From Heliocybe sulcata (taxonomy: Eukaryota > Basidiomycota > Agaricomycetes > Gloeophyllales > Gloeophyllaceae), in assembly GCA_004369045.1 (NCBI GenBank), contig ML213503.1:3141697-3205696 (forward strand): DNA of 64,000 nt, written 5' to 3'. This document shows, in pieces, positions 1 to 11,783 of this stretch; positions within the stretch are counted from its first letter, which is position 1; every line of letters starts with the position of its first letter. The position numbers were made by a program, and so were the translations under genes. The notes below the pieces were generated by a model. That model searched no databases and had not been told where the DNA came from. It saw only the letters and a list, made by a program, of their open reading frames with translations.

Positions 1-1277
1 ATGTACGAGAGTCGCAACCTTAGGGTGGCCTGTACGAGCTTAGTGGGGAAGGAAATTAAAGGAAGGAGTTCGGGCTCGAAAGTAGGAAGGTTCATTTCCC
101 TGAATAGGTGCGCGAGATTTACTTGTGCATCTCGAGTCGTCCCGATGAGGGAGTGCACAGTGGTCAAGATTTCCTTCTCGAACGTCCGCTGGATAGAGTC
201 CTCCTTGAGGACCCTCTCGACAAAGGAGGTGCCGTCTACCACCTCCTTTCCAGTGCCCTCATCTTTGACGATGCGCGGCGTAGGCCCACCGACGGGCCCG
301 TCTGCCGTGTGCCTAGGCTCCGTCACATCCAGAGTCTCGCTGCCAGTCCACTGTCGCAGAAGCTTGACATACGTCCGGATAGAGGTGAGGACAGTGGACC
401 ACGTATTGAGTGTATCGCAGCGGGCTTGGAAAGCTGGCTCTCCAGCCGCAGGCTTGTCGAGGTAGAAAACTTTCATATTGGGATAGAGAGTCTGCACCAT
501 ATCAAGGCGATTCAGGATAGCATTAACGTGCTTAAGGGCATTCGTGTGCGGATCCGAGTCTGAACTTTCCTGATCGTCGATGCGGAATGTCATGATCTCG
601 CTTATGAGAGCGTCGACAGTGCGAAGGCGTCGCTCTTCGAGTCGCTTCCTCTCTTCTTCCTCCGTCCGCTGGTGCAGCCTCGCCCGTATTCCAAGCCATA
701 TGTCTGCGCGCAGCATGGCCTGCTTGTCTGCCGAGGACTCCAGTGCGACAGCAATGCGTTGCCTCTCTGACTTGAGAACGTCCCCAGCCAAGACAGATGC
801 CAACATCGTCTGCCATTCCAATCGTTCCCTCTCCTCGAGCGTCGCAGGCTCAATAGGTTCAGCCTCCAAAAGAATATTGACTGCGCTCTCTCCAGAGATA
901 ACCGCGCTCCGTCCCAACTCTTCATCATCACTGTCCCCTTGATCCACTAGCTGTCCAAGCCCGTGCTGCAGATAATGACTATCTGGGTCATTGCGGGGGT
1001 CATCTTCGAAGTCCGTCCCAGATCGGTAGCGCCGGACGAATTGCGAATAGATGTCAGAATACTTCGTAGCATTCTGAGGGGGGGATAAGAGGGCGCTACT
1101 GCCCGAGCTGGATTGGGAAGAATACGAAGGTCTCTGTCGGAGCTTTATGCGGTTTCTGCTGGAGAGACCGCCGGCTGTGGTGGGGGATGAGTACTGAAGA
1201 CCCCAGGTAGATGGGGAGTCGTCGTCGTTGCCGTCGAGTTCGGGATGTGTATATAGGGTGGGGGTGTGTCTGCGCAT
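1..1277 (-). CDS. SSK2/SSK22-type MAP kinase kinase kinase, N-terminal part (gene runs off the left edge)
   Basis: One uninterrupted minus-strand frame runs from an ATG at 1277 to the window edge, about 425 codons without an intron. It carries the conserved regulatory region of fungal SSK2/Wis4/MTK1 MAPKKKs: a segment reading LEWQTMLASVLAGDVLKSE, then ADIWLGIRARL, an acidic/basic helix rich in EEEERKRLEERR, and the block LLRQWTGSETLDV. In the family this region precedes the C-terminal kinase domain, which lies outside the window. These kinases receive osmotic and oxidative stress signals from a two-component response regulator and activate the PBS2-HOG1 stress MAPK module. The serine-rich first 100 residues look disordered. 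The start is the first in-frame ATG. The family call is firm, and activity cannot be judged because the catalytic part is missing. Confidence 0.85.
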   Translation of the reverse strand, partial: MRRHTPTLYTHPELDGNDDDSPSTWGLQYSSPTTAGGLSSRNRIKLRQRPSYSSQSSSGSSALLSPPQNATKYSDIYSQFVRRYRSGTDFEDDPRNDPDSHYLQHGLGQLVDQGDSDDEELGRSAVISGESAVNILLEAEPIEPATLEERERLEWQTMLASVLAGDVLKSERQRIAVALESSADKQAMLRADIWLGIRARLHQRTEEEERKRLEERRLRTVDALISEIMTFRIDDQESSDSDPHTNALKHVNAILNRLDMVQTLYPNMKVFYLDKPAAGEPAFQARCDTLNTWSTVLTSIRTYVKLLRQWTGSETLDVTEPRHTADGPVGGPTPRIVKDEGTGKEVVDGTSFVERVLKEDSIQRTFEKEILTTVHSLIGTTRDAQVNLAHLFREMNLPTFEPELLPLISFPTKLVQATLRLRLSY

Positions 1278-2038
1278 TAATCGACGAGGTCAATGTCAAT
1301 ATTAATGCTGGAGGCGACTGCGATGTTGTCCAGCAGCAGAGTGCCTTACTACTCGGAATGTCGCTGCTAAGCCGTTATGGAGCCACGTGAAATTGCCGCA
1401 TTCGTAAATCCTTACCTGAAAACAAAAAGAATTTAAAAATATGTATGTAAAGAAAATAAAAGAGATAAACCTCAGCGGATTGACATCTTCCTGCCTAGTG
1501 CAGTGCGGCATCACCTTTGTATATCGCTGTACGTATCACTCACATACTTCAATGCTTGCTTACAGTGGGAGGACACCGGGCTCAGAATGAATGTACCAGT
1601 GTTTCTTCCCGGCGGCCGGGATGAACTTTACTGTCTGAAAATACACATTCAGATCCCGCTTGCTATCGGTGATTTCAGACCGCGCTCAATATTCAAGAGG
1701 CTGCTGGAGCAATATCCTCCGCCACAAAATATGTTCGAATGCATCTAAAAGATACCATAGTGTTGGCATAGGTATGTATAAGCAATTGTTAGATGAATGA
1801 GGACTCAATAATATTCTGCATTCTCTCGGCGCTCATGACCGGGACTTGCTGATTATGAGGAAGTTCAGACTCCGCTCAATGTCGTGGTGACTGGTAATAT
1901 ATGATTTTGAAACTGAGAGAGTTTCAAGCGGATTCCCCGGACCATTATCCCCCAGTGAGTAGTACGTAGTCTGTGCGGACTCTTCTTAGAAGACATTTTC
2001 AAGGATATAGTTGCATCTGCAAATTGACAGACAGCAAG
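1278..2038. other. Divergent intergenic region between the MAPKKK and DRG1
   Basis: This 760-bp stretch separates two genes transcribed away from each other, so it should hold both promoters and 5' UTRs. I see AT-rich patches (around 1420-1460 and 1790-1830), short out-of-frame ORFs and no recognisable coding or RNA gene. Confidence 0.6.
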
Positions 2039-4149
2039 ATGGGTATCGTAGAGAAGGTAAGAATTTATCGCGTGTCATGCGATCGTGTCTAACCACGGCG
2101 CAATGTATAGATCAAGGAGATCGAGGGTATGCTCAAGCCTGTCCAATAACGTTGTCCTTTGCTGAGCATCTTGTAATGGCTTTCAGAGGAGATGGCGAGG
2201 AGTAAGCGCAATTTGTTCCGTTCTAAGCACGTGGTTTTAGTTCTTATGTTTTCAACAGCGCAGAAGAACAAGGTAGATGACCGTTTCCCTCCGCCGGCCG
2301 ATCTACTGACGACGGTATCGAAGTAGGCGACGGAATACCACTTGGGTCTTCTCAAAGCAAAGCTTGCTCGGTACCGTGCACAGCTCCTGGAACCGGACAA
2401 GAAGTCTGGCGGACCGGGGACGGGGTTCGACGTGCAGAAATCCGGGGATGCCAGAGTGGCGTTAATCGGGTTTCCGTCTGTCGGCAAAGCGAGTTTCCTT
2501 GCTTCTATAGATCCAGGGGCATATCTCACATTCGCTTTCTACTGCAGTCGACATTACTGAGCAAAGTGACCCACACAGCGTCGGAAACAGCCGCCTACGA
2601 GTTCACAACATTAACGGTGAGGTTAAATCATGCGTGTAGCACTTTTTGAATTGTGCCTCAACCTGCAAAGGCTATACCCGGCGTTGTAGAGTATCAAGGT
2701 GCCCGTATACAACTTCTGGATCTACCAGGTATCGTTGAGGGTGCTAGTCAGGGTACGTCCCGTGCTTCCTTGGAGCATTATGCCAGAACTCATCTTCCAC
2801 TAGGTCGCGGTCGAGGACGGCAAGTTGTAGCCAGTAAGTGGTAACCTAGTTAATGACGATGTGTCCGCTCAAGAAGTGATTAGCCGCAAAGACGGCGGAC
2901 CTGATCCTGATCATGTTGGACGCGACCAAGTCCGACGAGCAACGGAGATTACTGGAGATTGAGCTAGATGCGGTTGGTATTCGTCTAAATAAGCAGAAGC
3001 CAGACGTCGTTTTCAAGAGAAAGACGACGGGCGGGGTACGTTGTATGATCATGTTGCACGAGATGTCCTTACTGACAAAGGACCCTTATAGATCACAGTA
3101 TGTCTCCACTATACGATTTGCATAGCACACTAAACTAGTCTACAGCTGAATACCACAGTGAAACTAACGAAGACGGACGAGAAGACAATTCGCACTATCC
3201 TGGCCAGCTGTGAGTAATCTGTAGGATTCAGCCGAGACACTGCCGGACGTTTTGCCTTAGACAAATTGCATAACTGTGATGTTATGATCCGAGAAGACGT
3301 AAGTTCCTGATTTCTAGCATAGTTCGCTGCTCATATTGTCGCCAAGATCACTACGGACGAGTTCATCGATGTTCTAATTGGTATGGCGTCACTCGGCTGC
3401 TAGCTCGGTCCTACTGATCCGAGCGAGCAGGCAATCGCAAATACGTCCCATGTCTCTGTAAGGCGAAATTTAATTCATTAGGCATGTCCGCTGAGCCAGG
3501 GCTTTGCGCGCCCACGCAGATGTGTACAACAAGATTGACGCGATCAGTCTTGAGCGCATGGACCAACTTGCTCGGGAGGATCATACCGTCGTTATCAGCT
3601 GCGAACAAGGTCTAAAGTAAGTTGAGTCGTCGCGACAGCATAGCAGCGCTGACGTCGTGGCAGCCTGGATTACCTTATCGAGCGGATATGGGCGGACCTG
3701 AGCCTTGTCAGAGTGTATACGAAAAAGCGAGGCGTCCATCCAGATTTAGACGACCCCGTGTGTTTGCGGCAGGGTGCCACAATCGAAGTGTGTACCACCT
3801 GTTTCCGCCACCGCCCCCGTCTCAGACTTTCGCCACAGGATGTATGTAATGGAATTCACAGGTCTCTCGTTGCCAATTTCCGCTACGCTATGGTCTGGTA
3901 AGTTCCGCTGCTTTTCGTCAATATGGGGTCGCTAATTATTCCTCCTTAGGGTAAGTTCATGCTCTCGAATACGGCATGGGGCTTTGACTTATGGCTATGT
4001 AAGGGTAAATCTTCCAAGTTCTCGCCACACGCTCAGAAAGTGAGTCTCGCCCATCTGGTCGCCGATGAAGACGTAGTGTCTGGTAAGTGCCATCACGGCT
4101 ATCACCTTATAGTCAGTTCCTGACATCTGTTCCAGTTTTCACCAAATGA
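2039..4149 (+). CDS. DRG1/Rbg1 developmentally regulated GTP-binding protein
   Basis: This is an OBG/DRG-family GTPase that, by family knowledge, binds a DFRP partner and associates with translating ribosomes. Spliced exons give [34 protein letters not shown], the G1 loop [22 protein letters not shown], the G3 region [20 protein letters not shown], the G4 motif NKID and a C-terminal TGS domain ending VFTK. The total is about 365 residues, the usual DRG1 length. I count about 19 introns, extremely dense even for a basidiomycete. Two are odd. The intron inside the P-loop (2489-2547) has a GC donor. Near the 3' end the frame needs a one-nucleotide exon at 3950. The start is the ATG at 2039, giving the family-typical N-terminus. 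Confidence 0.92.
2489..2547 (+). other. GC-AG intron inside the DRG1 P-loop codons
   Basis: Reading straight through gives GKA followed by non-family residues and then a stop. Removing 59 nt that begin gcgagt and end tgcag joins GGC AAA to TCG ACA TTA and restores GKSTLLSK, the universal G1 loop. This is therefore a GC donor rather than a mutated active site. Confidence 0.85.
3950..3950 (+). other. Probable one-nucleotide microexon in DRG1
   Basis: The exon ending ...GTC TG (3897) is followed by an intron 3898-3949 (gtaagt...ttag). A single G follows at 3950, and a second intron starts at once (3951-4003, gtaagt...taag) before GGT AAA TCT. Only TG + G + GGT gives the conserved [11 protein letters not shown] reading through to the natural stop. 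Skipping the G, or keeping the second intron, shifts the frame to a premature TGA. The acceptor and donor are separated by one base, so recursive splicing is an equivalent description. Confidence 0.65.
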
Positions 4150-4470
4150 AAAGTCCGGGGTAGAGCTGAGTTCAGGATGTATTTTTTGCATTCCACTGTT
4201 GTAAAGTAGTTCTTCCGTGTATTCGGTACCGATTGATGCCAATGATGGCAGATACGTGAGACGCCCGATTCTTGCTAGATCGCAAATCGCTGGAGGAAGC
4301 TGTGGCCCGTGCCACAGGTCTGATGTGCTACGCCACCTCCCCCAGCCCCATACGAGCATGACCGGGGCTTATCTCTTTCCTGACGCCCGTAGCGGCGTAA
4401 GCGGCTGCAAGTTCCCTTATATTCTGGACTGGTTGGCTACTGGGGTCGCACCTCTTGAAACGTTCAACCG

Positions 4471-5901
4471 ATGAGCTCTATGCAACTACACAACCAAAAC
4501 GGCGGCGATAATGCAGTCGAGCTGGTCTTCCTGGGCACTGGCACGTCTTCTGGGCTTCCTCATATCGACTGTCTTACCGCCCCTCCGGAGGCAAGTCCGT
4601 GCCATACCTGTCTATCGACCCTCAAACCCGAAGGGAAGAAGAACATCCGCAGGAACACGTCTGCTGTGCTTAGAGTTAAAGGGCGTGATGGCAGGAAAAG
4701 GTTGGTGTTGTCGCGTGGCGTTTGAAGTCCAGCACTGACTTTGGGGCATAGGACGATTGTTATAGATGTGGGCAAGACGTTCCAGGCAGCTGCTTTAGAG
4801 TGGTTTCCCAAGTATGGCCTCCGTCGAATAGACGCGGTGTTGATTACGCACGCGCATGCAGATGGTGAGTACTGCTGCCGGTCGATCTGTCGGGCTCCTC
4901 AGTGTCTGTCTACTAGCCATGAATGGTCTTGACGACCTCCGAGGTGCGAGTCACTCTGTCCATGCCTCGACCTGGACTGACTGCTGAACGGCAGGCTGGA
5001 CGCTGCGGAACGCCATTCAACCCTATGTCGATGTCTATGCCTCGCGAGACACATTCACGGAAGTCACAAGATCTTTCCCGTACCTCGTATCAAAGGAATA
5101 CGCCTCCGGTGGCGGTGATGTACGTTCAATGAAAACTTTCCTTTGGGCGGGATCGGTGCCTTACGGGACTGCGCCCAGGTTCCCGACTTTAAATGGCACA
5201 TTATAGAGGACCGAGTTCCTTTCCAGATAGAAGAGACGGGCATAGAGATCACACCGTTTTCAGGTTTGATACACGCTTCGAGATGCGGTAGACCTTGACT
5301 GAAGCCTTGTATCCCAGTTCATCATGGCCGCATTTTCTCTACTGCACCTCCACCGGCGTACACCCCAACACCCTCCGGCACTGCGCCACCATCCCCTCCG
5401 GGCTCCGCTCGCCTGACGCCGCTGCCTTCAAAGGATCCTGCAGTCGACGGTGAAAGGAAGGTTCATCCATACCTATGCCTAGGCTTCAGGATACAATATG
5501 AGGTGATCTACGTCTCTGACGTCTCTCACGTTACCGAAGACACCTGGGACTTCTTAGAGCGTCTTTTGACTGGTTCACGGCGCCTCCCCGTTCTTGTCCT
5601 CGACTGTCTACGGCTGCTTCCTCATACCTCTCACCTGGGCGTGAAAGAGGCCATTGCAATGGCGAGGCGATTCGACGCTAGGCGGACGTACCTGACAGGG
5701 TTCGGGCATGAAGTTTCGCACGACGAGTACGTTGCCATTGGCGAAGCTGTAGGAGGAAAGCGCCTCGACGCTCCTAGTTTGAACGTACAACGAGGCTTGG
5801 ATATGATAGAAGAAGGAGAGCCTATATGGGTAAGACCCGCATATGATGGACTGCGCGTCTTTGTCGGCGACGCCACACATGATGAAGGTTATGATGGATA
5901 G
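4471..5901 (+). CDS. PhnP-like metallo-beta-lactamase fold hydrolase
   Basis: The protein starts MSSMQLHNQNGG and has the beta-lactamase-fold opening VELVFLGTGTSSGLPHI. It then shows the metal motif THAHADAMNGLDDLRG (spliced across an intron after the HAHAD codons), FSVHHGRIF, YVSDVSHV, and a late GFGHEVSHDEY histidine block. This order matches the PhnP/YtnP-type branch found in most fungi (S. pombe has a homologue), which are predicted metal-dependent phosphodiesterases. The physiological substrate is unknown. The region CHTCLSTLKPEGKKNIRRN resembles the zinc-binding insertion of PhnP. About five introns are needed. A Pro/Thr/Ser-rich insertion follows the VHHG motif (about 5340-5450), absent from bacterial PhnP. 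The stop is TAG at 5899-5901. Confidence 0.85.
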
Positions 5902-6395
5902 ACAGGCTGCTTACTGTACTTTACGGATGGTATCTAGTCGATCTCTCACGGGGACCCTCACGTTGCGGGTCGGGTGACTTGAAGCTTACTACTCAAATCG
6001 CTGCGAAACTTTAAATAAGCCTCATCTTCTGCGTAGATGGCACTCATCCCTCCCCTGCCGGGTTGCAGCCGCTGCATGCATTTCTCGCACCGAGGCAGGT
6101 TTGAATTGCGGAAAGTCCCGCAGGGGCCGGCGGCACCTTCCCAAAGTGCGCCAATCAATCGGAAGTCTCTCCAAATAGGGCAATTATCCTTACGTAAAGC
6201 TGCGCTCGAGCCAAGCCGGGGTTTGGACGAAGCCTGGAGCCGCGCTGCGAGACAGCCTGGAGCAAGTTGGAGTACATATATCTCTTCCTCTTCCCATCGT
6301 TTTCCTCGTTTTCAACAGCATTGCACCCACCACCATATAATACTGGATCGCATTAGTTTGTATCTGTCGGGATTAAGCCTGCGTATTCGTGCAGC
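5902..6395. other. Intergenic region upstream of the PRELI gene
   Basis: About 490 bp without a recognisable gene. It contains the 3' end of the hydrolase and, given orientation, the promoter of the PRELI-family gene. A pyrimidine-rich tract (about 6280-6315) lies shortly before the ATG. Confidence 0.5.
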
Positions 6396-7236
6396 ATGAG
6401 GTTCTTCTCCCAGTCTTTCTCTTATGAGTGAGTGCTCTGTGCTATGGGTTCGCTGCGTGTTCGGGCTCTAACGGTAGGCGGCAGCGAACCCTGGTCTATC
6501 GTCTCTCTGGCCTACTTCCTACGGTATCCCAACCCGCATGCCGCCCACATTGTTTCTTGCGACGTCGTCGACCGGACTATCACATCGAGTGGCACTCTTG
6601 TCACTACTCGCCTAATCCTCAAGAAGGGCACCCTACCTCGGTGGGCTCCGGAGGGCATCATACCCCGCTCTGAGGCCTGGGTGATTGAGGAGAGTGAGGT
6701 CAACCCGTACGGCCAAGTCCTGCGGTGCACCTCACGAAACTTGGACCACGTTAAGATCCTTTCTGCCCGCGAGTCTGTCCTCCTTCATTCTGCACCTAAC
6801 GGGTATGTGCAATGTTTCTCGGAATGATTGTCGAGTATTCATGACTTATATCCAGGCAAACTCTGCAACGGACGGATGTCAATGTCGTCTCGAACTTCGG
6901 CTGGGGTCTAACCCAGCGCATCGAGCAGTTTGGATTTCAAAGGTTCAAGTCCAACGTTCAGAAGGTGTGTATAGTCGGCTTTAGCTCGTTGATAGGAGAC
7001 TAATTCATTTCGTGCAGTCTCGAGAGGGTCTGAAACTCATCGTGGAGCTGACTCGCCAATCGCGTCAAGGCATGACCATGGGTGGCGCGCCCCCGGGTGG
7101 TTTCAACGCGTCCGAGCCACCCAAGGAGTACCACAGAGACTCTGACGCACACTCGTCCCGCTCCGATGCACCTTCTCAGGGCTTGGCATCCTCCATCTGG
7201 AATCGAGTGCCATGGCCCCGGTTCCGGTCTACTTGA
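6396..7236 (+). CDS. PRELI/Ups-family mitochondrial intermembrane-space lipid-transfer protein
   Basis: The first exon MRFFSQSFSYD joins EPWSIVSLAYFLRYPNPHAA, the typical PRELI/MSF1 start. The rest continues through SCDVVDRTITSSGTLVTTRL and WVIEESEVNPYGQ and ends after IEQFGFQRFKSNVQKSREGL. By family knowledge these proteins pair with Mdm35 and carry phosphatidic acid (Ups1) or phosphatidylserine (Ups2) between mitochondrial membranes. I cannot decide the subtype from sequence alone, though the C-terminal extension and overall order look closer to Ups2/Slowmo. Three introns are visible. A Ser/Pro-rich tail of about 60 residues follows the domain. The ATG at 6396 gives the expected N-terminus directly. 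Confidence 0.88.
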
Positions 7237-7564
7237 CGCACAGGTAAATGAAGTTCGTTATAATACTGCACTGTACTATAGGCAATGGGGGTTCGTTCCG
7301 GTGGGCTGTTTGGACGACGTCGTTTTATGTTATTAGCTCAGTTTGTCATTGTGCGAAGCACCATTGTATCATTGTATCATTAGCATTGCAATCACATCCG
7401 CGTTTCTCCAGTTCACCTGCGCCTCCGTTTGCTCGTTTACGGCATACTGCAGGCATGGAATTCGTTTCCATTTAGTATGTACTCGTGTGCACTGGCTACA
7501 TATATCGTAGCTGAAGGACTGGAGATACTGTTTGACTTGGTCTGGCCGGCTGAAAGTCTCTAGA
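7237..7564. other. Short intergenic region before RIC1
   Basis: About 330 bp holding the 3' end of the PRELI gene and the RIC1 promoter. A tandem cattgtatcattgtatcatt direct repeat near 7362-7381 is the only structure seen. Confidence 0.5.
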
Positions 7565-10500
7565 ATGTACTTCCCCACATCTGCAGCCCGACAACTATGC
7601 ACGACACCTGCGTTGCCAGATCTCCCACCTGAGCTTGCCCTATCGCTATGTCCCAGTCCCCACAGATCTTTGTTCTGTTCGTTGACCAAGAGTGCAATAT
7701 CTATCTGGAGAGTACGAGTGCGTGCGGTTCCTTAGGTGGTGGTGTCTGCGTGCCTTACACAGGGTTGGATGAACGCGACAGCCGTCGGTCTTGCTAGCAT
7801 ACCTTGCGCGGACCCAGGCATCTCTGGATGAGCACGGAGAGAATGCGCACGTACATTGGTCTCCAGATGGGAAGAGGATTGTCATCCAGGTGCGACATTA
7901 CATGTATCTCGTCCAGACCCTCATACCCAGACATCCGGCAGACAACCAAGTCTTACCTGCTGCTGATGGCAGTGGAGTATGACCCTGACACTGAGGCGTA
8001 CAAGTCCCCGCCGTTGGCGAGCAGTGCTCAGCGCCATTTCTTTCCTGGACCGGGGGAAGGTCTGTCTTTACAGGGGCTTGCTCTGCGCCTGGAAGGAGTA
8101 GTAAGGATTGATGGGCACTTGCTGTGGTGAGTATATGCTGAAACTCTGAATGTCCCGTAAGAAGACTGACGAAGATTAGGGTATCGCCCCGAAGAAACTA
8201 CATCATCTTCTCCACCGCTTCTCCTCGCGCTATACAGCGTATACCCTGGCCTGCCGTATATGAAAATGATCCAAAGACGTACCCTCCTCGCAGGGACCCC
8301 CGCTTTGAGCCACATGCGTGGTACGTTGAAGACCATGAGTTCCCTTGGCTGGTGGACAAGGATGGTATGTATCGAAATCTAAGGCATATATCCACTTTCT
8401 CACCCCCGTATCCTAGTTGCTGTGACCAAGGTTTACCACCTCCGCGGACTGGGTGCTGAGATATGGATAACATCAGATGGACGCGCATACTTCGTCGCGC
8501 TCCGTGAACTACCAGACGCCAATGCCTCCAACCCTGAGTTGTCAAGAGTACGCCCCCACGCATAATCTCCCTAATGTGAACTTACAGAGCATTCCAAAGG
8601 ATAATGGACAGACCAGGACTAGTATCGACGGCCGACGCTCGGCCTCCTTCGATAACCCTGGCCGGTGGCACGGGACGTGCATCCACAACTTCGAGATCCC
8701 TCACTGGGTGCAGAAACAGCGTCAGGTGGACCCCGACGAAACTGGCATGCACCAGTATATGTACGACGAGCCCCGGCGAGCTGTGGGCATTGCGATCAAC
8801 AGCCACTTTTCGTTGGTCGCTGTTGGCACATATGGGTAACCCCGTTTAGTTTCTCCATCCTGACAGGATGACCTGATGGCGTCATTAGAGGCCAGGTGCA
8901 TCTTACGAACTTTCCCTCTCAAGAAGGTGTCGCTCCGAAGTCGCAGACCCTCCAGCTACCAAGTTCGTATGCTGGAAAGAAGCCAGGCACTGTCCTTACC
9001 ATGGAGTGGAGTTCGGACGGTTATGTCTTGGCTGTTGGTTGGGAACACGGTTGGGCTGTATGGAGCGTAGGCGGCCGGTGCCTTGCCTGGGGATTCGGCG
9101 TTGAGGAGCACATCGACAGTGAAAAGTAGGCTTCACTCGTCTCCGATAGTGTGCCCAGTTACTGACCCGTGGAACTTTGAAGATTCCAGGACCGATTCAT
9201 GAACGGGATTCGCAGCTTGGTGCGCTAGACTTTCGAATAGCATATGTTCATTCGAGAAATTCACGCGCGTCTGGCTTAGTTTTGGTCGCAAGGGAACTTC
9301 GAGCTTGTTGTATTGGCTGCATCTGATCCGACATGTAAGCATCCAGACGACTGCAATGCCTGTAGACTCTGACTTCTTGTAGATGCTGGCCGTGAGATGT
9401 TCGTGATACCATTCGCGAAAAGCGCCGCCACAGGCCAACTTGCTCCCGTAGGTGCAAAATCCAAGTATACGCGAAGCAAAGCTGAAAGTAGTTTAGGATA
9501 ACACTCGCTACGCCTTTCTTCAAATGGACGACAGGGTCCTGATTTACCGAGGCGCTGACCAGCCGGATATGAGCGTGATCAACCCAGAATCAGATGTCTG
9601 GCAGCATATTCAGGTAGTCATCGTCTGACTGGAGGAAGTCCCCGCAGGCATGCTGACTACTGTTCCAGATACCGCAAAACTATCTCTCGACTAACTGGCC
9701 TATCCGATACTCATCCATCAGCGCGGACGGGAGACTCGTGGCTGTAGCTGGACGGCGAGGACTCGTCCATTACAGCAGTACTTCGGGTCGGTGGAAGGTA
9801 TTCGCTGACGAGGTGCAGGAGCAAGCGTTCGCTGTTAAGGGTGGCCTTCTTTGGTTTCACCATGTCCTTATTGCGGCAGTGGAAGTGTCTAAGTCACATC
9901 AGGTGCCGTATGAAGTTGCCGATTCATCTGCATCTTGACTCACAAGAATGACCCAGATCCGACTCTATTCTCGCGATCTGGAACTCAGCAGCAAGAACGT
10001 ATTGCACCGCGAAATGCTGGCCGCTCCCGTTGTCATATTGTCATTGGTGGACAACTCGTTGCTGGTGTATACCATGGACAACACGTTGATTCACTATCTT
10101 ATTGTACCAACCGCGGATACGATCAAGCTGCACCTCTGTGGCAGTATCACGTTTGATGGAATTATTGCTGCGCCGAGTGCGGTCAGGATGCTGAGTTGGA
10201 TGATACCCAATGCGCAGAAACGTGAGTGCTGCTAGTGCGATAGGGAGGGCTGGGTCTCTAATATGATTATTGCAGAGCTCGGCGATCCCGTGGATGATCT
10301 GGGTGTCGCGACAGTCCTTATGATGGTGGGCGGGAAGCTCGTACTGTTACGCCCGCGGAAGGTTGTCGCTTTGCCCGAGTGAAAGGAGGAGAGTGCTGAC
10401 TTTCATCGTACAGCTAGCCAGCCAGGAAGTCCGATACGACATGCAGATACTGGCAGATCGTGTCGAGTTCTGCTGGATCCATCTTCGCGGAATTGGTGCC

Positions 10501-11526
10501 CTCGAGAACTCGCTTTGGGGTTACGACGGCCAGAGTCTGCGGATATGGTTGAATGCCCTTGCGATTGAGCCTACGAAGCCAACTGCCGAGGAGGAGGCAG
10601 AAGACGAGGCCAATATCACGCCAAAGGAGAGCCTGAGTATGCAGCTGGACTTCTATCCCCTATGTAAGTTGACTGTTTATCATCGTCTGCATTGTGCAAA
10701 CTCGTGTTATGTTGCAGCGGTGCTAATGGACAAGGGGATCATCATCGGGGTGGAGCACGAAGCCGTTGCCCGGATGAATTTGCCTTTCGTCATATTCCGG
10801 CATGCGACCAGCGTACGTATACAGTCCATACGTAGGGGGTTGTCACTTACAGGCATAGTTGTAACAGTCCCAACTGTTTCTGCACCACGTCCTGCTCGCC
10901 CACCTCGAGGCCGGGCAGGTACAACAAGCCGTACTCTTCGCTTCCCACTACCAGAGCCTGGTCTACTTTGCCCACGCACTGGAGATCTTGCTGCACACGA
11001 TTGTCGAAGACGACCACGGATCCAAAGATGCAGAAGTCAATGGGGATGGCGCCTCCACGGACAATATTCTTCATGCCGCAGTTGAGTTCCTGGATCACTT
11101 CGATGACTCATTGGACGTGGTGGTGCGGTGCGCACGGAAGACGGAGATGACGCGATGGAGGCGGCTATTCGATGTTGTGGGCAGTCCGAAGTCACTATTC
11201 GAGGTAAGTGATGTCTTCATCTTCCTGTCACGTTTCGAGATAGCTGACGACAGACATCTTAGATATGCTTGTCTACGGGGCGCTTGAAGACAGCTGCCTC
11301 GTACCTGTTAGTCCTCCACACTCTGGAGCAGCTGGACGAAAGCAATGAAGATGCTCATCGGCTATTGAAGGTCGCTATACAAGAAGAGGATTGGCAGCTG
11401 TGTCGGGAGCTGATCCGATTCCTGCGTTCCATCGATGAATCAGGTTCTGCTTTGCAAGATGCTCTCGCAAAGGCAAACATTGAGTCGGGCGGCGAGGTTC
11501 TGGTTCTGAATGGGCATTGTCTATAG
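7565..11526 (+). CDS. RIC1: RIC1, subunit of the Ric1-Rgp1 guanine nucleotide exchange factor
   Basis: The protein begins MYFPTSAARQLC and has SAISIWRVRPSVLLAYLART followed by WSPDGKRIVIQ, the first blade of the RIC1 N-terminal beta-propeller. More propeller repeats follow (MEWSSDGYVLAVGWEHGWAV, FWSQGNFELVVLAASDPT, ISADGRLVAVAGRRGLVHYS). The alpha-solenoid RIC1 domain includes LFLHHVLLAHLEAGQVQQAV and ends TGRLKTAASYLLVLHTLEQL. Ric1 with Rgp1 activates Ypt6/Rab6 at the Golgi and is needed for endosome-to-Golgi recycling. At least 13 introns are needed. One of them (9221-9283) removes three in-frame stops inside IRSL-FWSQGN, so the gene is not broken there. The end is TAG at 11524-11526. The call is firm, with some introns uncertain by a few bases. 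Confidence 0.9.
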
Positions 11527-11783
11527 TTTGATGTTCTTCACAACAATAGAGATAATGGATAGTGCAGTTCGAAGGCAGTGAACCTCCCCGTGAACAAAGT
11601 TCTATTCTTTCATTGAGCTCAAGCTTTAACAACTTCCATTGAACTAATGCATACAATCCAAGTACAGTATTGTGTAGCCTCTAATAACCCAAAAACCTCT
11701 CAGCCAAGTCTATTCGCTGAATGCTTTTACAACTTCAAGTGAAGATGTGGGAGTCAAGCAGCGAAAAGAAAGGAGGAGATCCC

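Noticed and set aside
2480-2560. Apparent loss of the P-loop serine in DRG1 (GKA followed by non-family residues)
   Set aside because: Removing a GC-AG intron restores GKSTLLSK exactly, so the gene is not mutated there.
9221-9283. In-frame stops inside RIC1
   Set aside because: They lie within a 63-nt intron, and splicing gives the conserved IRSL-FWSQGNFELVVLAA.
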